A stretch of DNA of 5,238 nucleotides from Rhodoferax sp. (GTDB taxonomy: Bacteria; Pseudomonadota; Gammaproteobacteria; Burkholderiales; Burkholderiaceae): NCBI GenBank assembly GCA_028292075.1, contig JAQGNA010000210.1:1-5238 (forward strand). Reading direction: 5' to 3'. The notes under the pieces are model-generated. The model saw only the letters and a list, made by a program, of their open reading frames with translations. It had not been told where the DNA came from and did no database searches. Positions within the stretch are counted from its first letter, which is position 1; every line of letters starts with the position of its first letter. Below are positions 1 through 4,857 of this stretch, piece after piece. A program made the translations under genes and the position numbers.

Positions 1-165
1 CACGGCCCGCAGCCCAAGTCCATTCAGATGCAGCTGGCTGCCACCCACCCGCGCGGTGTCATCGAAGGTGACGCCTTCCAGCGTGGCCGCCCGGGCAGGC
101 AGGCCCGACGCCAGGGCAATCGCCAGCGCCAGGCTAGAAACGCAGTCTCGAGAGAAAATTTTCAT
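1..165 (-). CDS. Chalcone isomerase-like periplasmic protein, N-terminal part (cut by window edge)
   Basis: The 55 visible codons run from an ATG at 165-163 out of the window without a stop. Residues 1-26 form a signal peptide: basic start (MKIFSR), a hydrophobic core rich in Leu and Ala, then an A-R-A cleavage site before residue 27. The mature start reads TLEGVTFDDTARVGG followed by LHLNGLGLRAV. This matches the opening strand pattern of bacterial chalcone isomerase-like proteins (Chalcone_3 type), where a 'G-V-x-F' segment is followed by 'L-x-L-N-G-x-G-x-R'. These are secreted proteins, usually somewhat under 200 residues, of unclear biochemical role; most are not expected to isomerise chalcones. 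No Shine-Dalgarno stands before the ATG on this strand (the preceding bases read TTCATTCCTCC). The start is supported mainly by the well-formed signal peptide. The gene is divergent from the AEC transporter. Family assignment is fairly sure; function is unknown. Confidence 0.77.
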   Translation of the reverse strand, partial: MKIFSRDCVSSLALAIALASGLPARAATLEGVTFDDTARVGGSQLHLNGLGLRAV

Positions 166-203
166 GGAGGAATGAAGCCCTGGATGGTAAGCAGACGCCT
201 ATG

Positions 204-263
204 GCCTGGCACCGTGGAATACCCCTGGAGGGCAAACCCGGACGCCAGGCACGGCTGGTATTC
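204..263. repeat. Two interleaved inverted repeats in the divergent gap before the AEC gene
   Basis: GCCTGGC (204-210) is the reverse complement of GCCAGGC (244-250), and GAATACC (217-223) is the reverse complement of GGTATTC (257-263). The order is A, B, A', B', with six bases between A and B and six between A' and B'. In RNA read from the plus strand this is the topology of an H-type pseudoknot ending eight bases before the GTG start at 272. At the DNA level the two halves (from 208 and from 248) can also be read as an imperfect direct repeat of the type GGCACxGxTGG, as a regulator operator might show. Which reading applies, if either, cannot be told from one sequence. Confidence 0.4.
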
Positions 264-271
264 TCGAACGG

Positions 272-1177
272 GTGAAGTATGCACAGCTCCTCATTCCCGA
301 TTTCTCCCTGATCCTTTGCGGCTATCTGGTCTGCCGCTACACCGCCCTCAACCGCACCGTGTGGCTGCAGGTCGAAAGCCTGACCTATTACTTCCTGTTT
401 CCGGTTCTGCTGTTTCAGTCGGTCATCAAGAGCCCGCTCGATCTGGGCGCGGCATCGAGCCTGATTGCCGCCGGTGTCACGCTCGGCCTGGTCGGCATCG
501 GCGCCGCGTATGCCTTGCCGCATTTGCCCTGGCTAGGGCGTCGCATCGACCGGCGCGCGCACGCGGCGAACGCGCAGGTCGCCTTCCGGTTCAATTCCTT
601 CATCGCACTCGCGCTGGCCGACCGGCTCGCCGGCCCGCCAGGGTCGCTGATGATCGCCGTCCTCATCGGCGTCTGCGTGCCGATCTTCAACGTCGCTGCG
701 ATCTGGCCGATGGTGCGCCACGCAGAGCGCGGCTTCGCCCGGGAACTGTTGCGCAATCCGCTGATCATCGCCACCGGCTCCGGCCTGCTCGCCAACGTCA
801 TGGGCTTCGGCATCCCGTCATTTCTGGAACCGGCGGTAAGCCGTATCGGCGCGGCCTCGCTCGCCCTCGGGCTGATGGCGGCGGGCGCCGGCATGCAGTT
901 CGGCCCGCTCGCCCGGGCCAAGGCGCTCGCCATTTCCTTGCTGACCATCCGCCACGCGCTTTTGCCGGTGGCCGCGTTGCTGCTGTCACGCGGCTTTGGA
1001 CTCTCGGCGGCGCAAACCACCGTGCTGCTGGTGTTCTCGGCCCTGCCGACCGCCTCGAGCTGCTATGTGCTTGCGGCAAAGATGGGTTATGACGGCGCGC
1101 TGACCGCAAGCCTGGTGAGCATCTCGACCCTTCTTGCCATCCTCAGCCTGCCATTCGCGCTGGGGTTGATCGCGTGA
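272..1177 (+). CDS. AEC-family (auxin efflux carrier-type) transporter
   Basis: This 301-residue integral membrane protein has the length usual for bacterial AEC permeases. Hydrophobic segments fall at about residues 7-24, 35-52, 60-82, 117-135, 164-181, 189-209, 219-239, 249-270 and 276-300, fitting the two-bundle, roughly ten-helix fold. Family signatures are FLFPVLLF in helix 2, RNPLIIATGSGLLAN (about 161-175) opening the second half, and ALPTASSCYVLAAKMG (about 257-272), the counterpart of the usual 'PxAxxxYVLA' stretch in the substrate site. Family members secondarily transport small carboxylates (malate, malonate) or related anions in the inner membrane; the substrate here cannot be read from sequence. 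The start is a GTG without a clear Shine-Dalgarno, and no ATG, GTG or TTG lies in frame for about 70 bases upstream. It stands alone: divergent from the chalcone isomerase-like gene and convergent with queG. No regulator gene is adjacent. Confidence 0.88.
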   Translation: MKYAQLLIPDFSLILCGYLVCRYTALNRTVWLQVESLTYYFLFPVLLFQSVIKSPLDLGAASSLIAAGVTLGLVGIGAAYALPHLPWLGRRIDRRAHAANAQVAFRFNSFIALALADRLAGPPGSLMIAVLIGVCVPIFNVAAIWPMVRHAERGFARELLRNPLIIATGSGLLANVMGFGIPSFLEPAVSRIGAASLALGLMAAGAGMQFGPLARAKALAISLLTIRHALLPVAALLLSRGFGLSAAQTTVLLVFSALPTASSCYVLAAKMGYDGALTASLVSISTLLAILSLPFALGLIA

Positions 1178-1283
1178 AGGTTGCTTGCAACACCGCCTTG
1201 GCAGGACGGTTCAAGACCGGCGACGCATCCAAGGCGCCACAGTTGCTACAGCCACCACAGGCACCACGGCGCCTGCGCGCGCA

Positions 1284-2378
1284 TCACCCCCCGGTCGGGC
1301 CCTGGTCCAACGCCCAGGCCACGTGCTCCCGGACGACCTCGCTCTCATGGTCTGCCCGGGCCTGCAATGCCCGGCGTACATCGTCCCCGGCACCGGCCCG
1401 GATCGCGTTGCCCAAGGCGACGGCCACGTTGCGCAGCCAGCGCTCATGTCCGATGCGCCGGATCGGGCTGCCTTCGGTGTAGCGCAGAAACTCCTCTTCG
1501 GTCCAGGCGAACAATGTCAACAGCTGTTGACCGCTCATGCCCTGGCGCTCGTCAAAGTCGGGGAGCGCCGAGCGTTGGGCAAATTTGTTCCAGGGGCAGA
1601 CCAGCTGGCAGTCGTCGCAACCATAGATGCGGTTGCCCATGAGCGGTCGCAGTTCCAGCGGAATCGGCCCGGCGTGCTCGATGGTCAGGTACGAAATGCA
1701 GCGGCGTGCATCGAGCCGCCGTGGCGCCACGATGGCGCGGGTCGGGCAGACATCGATGCAGGCCTGGCAGCTGCCGCAATGGTCGCTCACGGCAGCGGTT
1801 TCAGGCAGTGCCAGGTCGACGTAGATTTCGCCAAGGAAAAACATCGAGCCCGCGTCGCGGCTCAGCACCAGGGTGTGCTTGCCGCGCCAGCCCTGGCCGC
1901 TGCGCGACGCGAGTTCTGCCTCGAGCACCGGCGCTGAATCGGTGAAGACACGAAAACCCAGCGGGCCGATTTCGCCGGCAATCCGCTCACTCAGCTTTTG
2001 CAGCCGCGAACGTAACACCTTGTGATAGTCGCGGCCCCGCGCGTACACCGAGACAATGCCCTCCCCCGGCCGCGCAAGCCGCGCGAACTCATGGGCCTGC
2101 CAGTCGGCCGGCGTGTCGCGCGGCAGATAATCCATGCGGGCGGTGATCACGCTGACGGTGCCGGGCACCAGTTCCGCTGGGCGGGCCCGGCGCAGGCCGT
2201 GGTTCGCCATATAGGCCATGTCGCCATGGAACCCTTCGGCCAGCCAGGCACTCAATCCTGCTTCGGCGGACGATAAATCCACCGGCGCCACGCCAATTTG
2301 GGAAAATCCCAATTCACGCGCCCAAATCCTGATTTGGGACACCCATTGGAGACCTTCGTTCTGAGCACTGTCAATCAT
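1284..2378 (-). CDS. queG: Epoxyqueuosine reductase QueG
   Basis: A cytoplasmic cobalamin- and iron-sulfur-dependent enzyme that reduces epoxyqueuosine to queuosine at wobble position 34 of tRNAs with GUN anticodons, the last step of queuosine synthesis. The 364 residues compare with about 380 in E. coli. Visible landmarks: YARGRDYHKVLR (112-123); TDSAPVLE (146-153), with D147 at the position of the proposed catalytic acid; a first [4Fe-4S] motif C201-x2-C204-x2-C207-x3-C211-P; and a second set C227 with C254-x2-C257-x3-C261-P. RRCISYLTIE (225-234) and PLMGNRIYGCDDCQ (245-258) are nearly invariant in the family. A HEAT-like C-terminus (about 304-358) contains GSPIRRIGHERWLRN. The ATG at 2378 is chosen because family homology begins just after it; a GTG directly before it (2381-2379) is equally placed. 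The frame stays open further upstream to 2591, but that part is antisense to tsaE. Neither start has a Shine-Dalgarno. It is divergent from tsaE. Confidence 0.96.
   Translation of the reverse strand: MIDSAQNEGLQWVSQIRIWARELGFSQIGVAPVDLSSAEAGLSAWLAEGFHGDMAYMANHGLRRARPAELVPGTVSVITARMDYLPRDTPADWQAHEFARLARPGEGIVSVYARGRDYHKVLRSRLQKLSERIAGEIGPLGFRVFTDSAPVLEAELASRSGQGWRGKHTLVLSRDAGSMFFLGEIYVDLALPETAAVSDHCGSCQACIDVCPTRAIVAPRRLDARRCISYLTIEHAGPIPLELRPLMGNRIYGCDDCQLVCPWNKFAQRSALPDFDERQGMSGQQLLTLFAWTEEEFLRYTEGSPIRRIGHERWLRNVAVALGNAIRAGAGDDVRRALQARADHESEVVREHVAWALDQGPTGG
2296..2339. repeat. Four-copy ATTTGGGA dyad cluster inside the start of queG
   Basis: Four copies of an eight-base word occur within 44 bases: ATTTGGGA (2296-2303), TCCCAATT (2307-2314, inverted, one mismatch), CCCAAAT (2321-2327, inverted, seven of eight bases) and ATTTGGGA (2332-2339). 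They form two adjacent dyads with spacers of three (AAA) and four (CCTG) bases. The cluster covers roughly queG codons 14-28 and is visibly poorer in G+C than the sequence around it. The encoded residues (SQIRIW and LGFSQIG) use codons such as TTG, GGA, TTT, AGG and ATT that are otherwise uncommon in these genes. It could be an intragenic operator, an mRNA structure near the queG start, or codon coincidence. Confidence 0.45.
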
Positions 2379-2387
2379 CACGAGGCC

Positions 2388-2393
2388 ATTGTA
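2388..2393 (-). promoter_or_regulatory. Possible -10 element for queG (TACAAT)
   Basis: On the minus strand TACAAT matches the sigma-70 -10 consensus at five of six positions. It ends ten bases before the queG ATG and seven before the adjacent GTG. Transcription would then begin at or within a few bases of the start codon, giving a leaderless message, which would fit the missing Shine-Dalgarno. No recognisable -35 box lies 16-18 bases upstream (that stretch is GC-rich) and there is no TGn extension. The call is therefore tentative. Confidence 0.3.
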
Positions 2394-2447
2394 GGAAGCC
2401 CGGCAAGCCTGGCCGGAACGGTTGGCGCGGCTGGCACGCCTGCCGCC

Positions 2448-2915
2448 ATGCCACCGGCCCGCCTGACCTGGGCCGACGAAACGGCGACCCAGGCCTTTGC
2501 CGCCACCCTCGCCGCCCAGCCGGCCTTGCGCAACGCCTTCGTCTCGCTGCAGGGCACGCTGGGTGCCGGCAAGACCACGCTGGTTCGCCACCTGCTAGCG
2601 GCGCTGGGCGTGCAGGGCCGCATCAAGAGCCCGACGTATGCCGTGGTGGAGCCGCACGAGGTGCCCGGCCTGCAGATTTGGCACTTCGACTTCTACCGCT
2701 TCAACGACCCGCGCGAATGGGAAGACGCTGGCTTTCGCGACATCTTCGCGAGCCCCGGCCTGAAGCTGGCCGAATGGCCCAGCCAGGCCGGCGGCATGCT
2801 GCCCTTGCCCGACCTGGAGATCGCCATCGAGCCCACCGGCGACACCGCACGCGCGGTCACGCTCACCCCGGGCAGCGCCGTGGGACTCGCGCTGATGAAG
2901 GCGGTGGCACCATGA
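2448..2915 (+). CDS. tsaE: tRNA t6A37 biosynthesis ATPase TsaE
   Basis: This P-loop ATPase works with TsaB and TsaD (and TsaC) to form N6-threonylcarbamoyladenosine at position 37 of tRNAs reading ANN codons; ATP binding and hydrolysis by TsaE reset the TsaBD complex. The protein is 155 residues against 153 in E. coli. Motifs: Walker A GTLGAGKTT (36-44, with K42); RIKSPTYAVVEPH (58-70), the family's switch region; WHFDFYRF (78-85, with D81 and R84); EWEDAGFRD (90-98); and KLAEWP (106-111), with E109-W110 at the conserved 'EW' pair. The second Walker A residue is Thr where E. coli has Asp (GDLGAGKTT). Homology begins about six residues after the ATG at 2448, so this start is preferred. The frame is open back to a TTG at 2298, but that part lies within queG. 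No Shine-Dalgarno is evident. The stop overlaps the amiC start (ATGA), so the two are probably one transcriptional unit. Confidence 0.95.
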   Translation: MPPARLTWADETATQAFAATLAAQPALRNAFVSLQGTLGAGKTTLVRHLLAALGVQGRIKSPTYAVVEPHEVPGLQIWHFDFYRFNDPREWEDAGFRDIFASPGLKLAEWPSQAGGMLPLPDLEIAIEPTGDTARAVTLTPGSAVGLALMKAVAP

Positions 2916-4360
2916 AGCGCCGCGAAGCCCTGCGCGGCGGCGCCGTGGTGCTCCTGCTTGGCCTGCAGCACATTGCCCGTGGCGCGAGCATCGTGGCGGT
3001 GCGGGTCTGGCCGGCGCCCGAATACAGCCGCGTCACCATTGAATCGGACACCGCGCTGGTGGCCAAGCAACTGTTCATCACCAACCCGCCGCGGCTGGCC
3101 GTGGACATCGAAGGCATCGACCTCGACCCGGCCCTGCGCGAACTGGTGGGCCGCGTGCAGGCGGACGATCCCAACATTGCGGGCATCCGCGTCGGCCAGA
3201 ACGCCCCGGGCGTGGTGCGCCTGGTGATCGACCTGAAGCGTGCCGCGTCACCGCAGGTCTTCACCCTGCAACCTGTGGCCGCCTACCGGCACCGGCTGGT
3301 GTTCGACCTGTATCCGGCGCAGGCCGAAGACCCGCTGGAGGCGCTGATCACCGAGCGCATGAAGGCACCTGCGCCGGCGCCCGGCACCGCGGTGGCCATC
3401 CACACACCGCTGGTCGCCTCGGCGCCACCTCTGTCATCTGCGCCACCCGCCGGCACGGGCAGCGCGGTCGATCCACTGGCCGAACTCATCGCGAAGCAAA
3501 GCGAAAAGGCCGGCCATGCCCCGGCGCCGGCCCTTGCACCGCCTGCCGACAAGGCGGTAATTTCCATCGCGCCCCCTGCGCCTTCGCCGGCCGCCCGGGC
3601 CACTCGCGACGCGACGCCGCCGCCGGCCAGCCGGACCGATCGACTCATCATCATCGCGCTCGACCCCGGCCACGGCGGCGAAGACCCGGGTGCGATCGGC
3701 CCCGGCGGCACGCGCGAAAAAGATGTGGTGCTGAAGGTGGCGCACCTGCTGCGCGAACGCATCAACGCCACCACCATCAATGGCAGCCCGATGCGCGCCT
3801 TCCTTACGCGCGACGCCGATTTCTTCGTCCCGCTGCAGGTGCGGGTGCAGAAGTCGCGCCGCGTGCAGGCCGACCTGTTCGTGAGCATCCATGCCGACGC
3901 ATTCATTACACCGCAGGCGCGTGGCGCAAGCGTGTTTGCGCTGAGCCACGGCGCGGCGTCGAGCAGCGCGGCGCGCTGGCTGGCCAACAAGGAGAACAAC
4001 GCCGACCTGATCGGCGGCATCAACGTGCAGTCGAAGGACGCACAGGTGCAGTCGGCCCTGCTCGACATGAGCACCACCGCGCAGATCAACGACAGCCTGA
4101 AGCTCGGCAGCGCGCTGCTGGGCGAGATCGGCCATGTCGGCCAGTTGCACAAGGCCCGCGTGGAGCAGGCCGGCTTCGCGGTATTGAAGGCGCCCGACAT
4201 TCCGAGCGTGCTGATCGAGACGGCCTTCATCAGCAACCCGGAGGAAGAGATGCGTCTCAAAAGCGATGCTTACCAGGTCCAGCTTGCCGACGCGATCATG
4301 CGGGGCATCGCCGGCTATTTTGCCAAGAACCCGCCGCTGGCGCGCAACCGCACCGTGTGA
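2912..4360 (+). CDS. amiC: N-acetylmuramoyl-L-alanine amidase AmiC, exported
   Basis: This zinc amidase cleaves the lactyl-peptide bond of peptidoglycan and splits daughter-cell walls at division. It has 482 residues. Residues 1-24 are a signal peptide beginning MKRREALRGG, with twin arginines and a hydrophobic core, ending A-R-G before A25. It resembles a Tat signal, as expected for AmiC. An AMIN domain (about 27-135), which targets peptidoglycan or the septum, is followed by an Ala/Pro-rich linker (about 136-243) and an Amidase_3 domain (about 245-472). Zinc ligands are H254 (DPGHGG), E269 (TREKD) and H327 (SIHAD); E436 (LIETAFISN) is the catalytic Glu. SAARWLANKENNADLIGG (about 352-369) matches the helix that blocks the active site in E. 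coli AmiB/AmiC until a LytM-type activator (EnvC, NlpD) binds, so activator control is inferred. It overlaps tsaE by four bases. It is longer than E. coli AmiC because of the linker, which holds two DPLxxLI motifs. Confidence 0.95.
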   Translation: MKRREALRGGAVVLLLGLQHIARGASIVAVRVWPAPEYSRVTIESDTALVAKQLFITNPPRLAVDIEGIDLDPALRELVGRVQADDPNIAGIRVGQNAPGVVRLVIDLKRAASPQVFTLQPVAAYRHRLVFDLYPAQAEDPLEALITERMKAPAPAPGTAVAIHTPLVASAPPLSSAPPAGTGSAVDPLAELIAKQSEKAGHAPAPALAPPADKAVISIAPPAPSPAARATRDATPPPASRTDRLIIIALDPGHGGEDPGAIGPGGTREKDVVLKVAHLLRERINATTINGSPMRAFLTRDADFFVPLQVRVQKSRRVQADLFVSIHADAFITPQARGASVFALSHGAASSSAARWLANKENNADLIGGINVQSKDAQVQSALLDMSTTAQINDSLKLGSALLGEIGHVGQLHKARVEQAGFAVLKAPDIPSVLIETAFISNPEEEMRLKSDAYQVQLADAIMRGIAGYFAKNPPLARNRTV

Positions 4361-4401
4361 ATGAATCCGGCGCGGGTTTGCTGCGCGGGCCGACAGTCGA
4401 G

Positions 4402-4426
4402 CCTGCCCTCGGCCTACAAGGGCGGG
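4402..4426 (+). terminator. Weak hairpin downstream of amiC
   Basis: CCTGCCCT (4402-4409) can pair with AGGGCGGG (4419-4426) over eight positions, one of them G-U, around a nine-base loop, starting 42 bases past the amiC stop. No run of T follows (AACGGTGGGCTTC comes next), so it lacks the usual intrinsic terminator form. It may be a Rho-dependent pause site, a 3' mRNA-stabilising structure or chance in GC-rich DNA. Beyond it, the rest of the 178-base gap to the lipoprotein gene shows no promoter I can defend. Confidence 0.25.
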
Positions 4427-4526
4427 AACGGTGGGCTTCTAAAGTTGCACCACAGGCCAGGACCGTGACGCGTCGCCAGGTAGAAACCGCGATGAGCGCC
4501 CCGGCTGAAGGTCTGCAACAAGACTC

Positions 4527-4530
4527 AAGG
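4527..4530 (+). promoter_or_regulatory. Ribosome binding site of the small lipoprotein gene
   Basis: AAGG stands eight bases before the ATG at 4539. This spacing decides the start: the in-frame GTG at 4530-4532 overlaps the site itself and has no Shine-Dalgarno of its own. It is the clearest ribosome binding site of any gene in the window. Confidence 0.6.
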
Positions 4531-4538
4531 TGACTCTG

Positions 4539-4766
4539 ATGCAAACGAAATTCATGTTGGCCGTTGCGGCCGCTTCCGTGATCGGCCTGTCGGGTTGTGC
4601 CTCAGGCCCGAGCAACCAGCAATTGGGAACCGGCGTGGGCGCCGTGGTGGGCGGTGTTGCCGGCAACGCATTGTTTGGCAGCACGGCGGGCACGGTTGGT
4701 GGCGCGGCAGCCGGCGCCCTGATCGGCAACGAGGCCGGCAAGAACCGGGAACGCCCCCGTTATTGA
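4539..4766 (+). CDS. OsmB-like glycine-zipper lipoprotein
   Basis: This 75-residue lipoprotein starts MQTKFMLAVAAASVIGL, then the lipobox L17-S18-G19-C20, so it should be cut before C20 and lipidated. Residue +2 is Ala rather than Asp, which in proteobacteria favours the outer membrane. Residues 30-67 form a glycine zipper (GTGVGAVVGGVAG, then GTVGGAAAGALIGNEAG): two Gly/Ala-rich membrane-seeking helices split by a short turn (LFGSTA), as in the Rick_17kDa/OsmB-type 2TM families. The tail (KNRERPRY) is basic and short. Size and layout are close to E. coli OsmB (72 residues), an osmotically induced lipoprotein without known biochemistry, so no precise function is claimed. The 178-base gap from amiC suggests its own promoter, although none is obvious. 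It converges on the DedA-family gene. Confidence 0.88.
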   Translation: MQTKFMLAVAAASVIGLSGCASGPSNQQLGTGVGAVVGGVAGNALFGSTAGTVGGAAAGALIGNEAGKNRERPRY

Positions 4767-4809
4767 GGGGCCTGACGCGATCGAAGCGGCTTGAAGTGAG
4801 GCGCCGCAA

Positions 4810-4819
4810 GGTGATCACC
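4810..4819. repeat. Perfect 10-base palindrome GGTGATCACC
   Basis: GGTGATCACC is its own reverse complement. It lies in the 91-base gap between the convergent lipoprotein and DedA-family genes, ten bases before the terminator hairpin. With no central loop it is better read as a possible protein-binding dyad or chance than as an RNA hairpin. No function is assigned. Confidence 0.3.
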
Positions 4820-4828
4820 CCGAGCCGC

Positions 4829-4851
4829 GCTCTGGTCATCTAGACCAGAGC
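4829..4851. terminator. Bidirectional terminator-type hairpin between convergent genes
   Basis: GCTCTGGTC (4829-4837) and GACCAGAGC (4843-4851) form a perfect nine-base-pair stem with a five-base loop (ATCTA). It sits 62 bases after the lipoprotein stop on the plus strand and six bases after the DedA-family stop on the minus strand, where a shared terminator belongs. Read from the plus strand it is followed by ACCCTTTC, a poor T tract; read from the minus strand there is no T tract. Termination efficiency is therefore uncertain, but the stem and position are convincing. Confidence 0.65.
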
Positions 4852-4857
4852 ACCCTT

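Noticed and set aside
166..170. GGAGG as a ribosome binding site for a plus-strand ATG at 172
   Set aside because: The spacing is only about one base, and the reading frame that follows does not encode a recognisable protein.
415..1020. A 201-codon frame antisense to the transporter
   Set aside because: It shows no domain, signal or ribosome binding site, and its composition is that of a shadow frame.
28..1092. A 354-codon open frame on the plus strand overlapping the transporter in another frame
   Set aside because: The translation is Arg/Pro-rich low-complexity, as expected of an off-frame reading of GC-rich DNA. The overlapping AEC frame has clear family motifs and membrane helices.
1180..1191. 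GTTGC-TT-GCAAC right after the transporter stop as a terminator
   Set aside because: A two-base loop cannot close and the remaining stem is too short. No T tract follows.
1232..1274. AGGCGCC...GGCGCCT inverted repeat between the AEC gene and queG as a terminator
   Set aside because: The seven-base arms are separated by 29 bases with no further pairing and no T tract. GGCGCC is itself a palindrome and frequent in GC-rich DNA.
1185..1937. A 250-codon plus-strand frame opposite queG
   Set aside because: It is antisense to the iron-sulfur and HEAT parts of queG, and its translation shows no family pattern.
2298..2447. A 50-residue N-terminal extension of TsaE from a TTG at 2298
   Set aside because: It overlaps queG and uses a weak start. 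TsaE homology begins only after the ATG at 2448, and 155 residues is the normal family length.
2379..2591. A 71-residue N-terminal extension of QueG starting at 2591
   Set aside because: The extension is Gly/Arg-rich, is antisense to the conserved start of tsaE including its P-loop, and is absent from the family.
3283..4260. A 325-codon open frame antisense to amiC
   Set aside because: It is Ser/Ala/Arg-rich with no recognisable domain, and lies opposite a well-conserved amidase domain. Long antisense frames are common under strong third-position GC bias.
4445..4450. TTGCAC as a -35 box for the lipoprotein gene
   Set aside because: No acceptable -10 sequence lies 16-18 bases downstream; that stretch is GC-rich.
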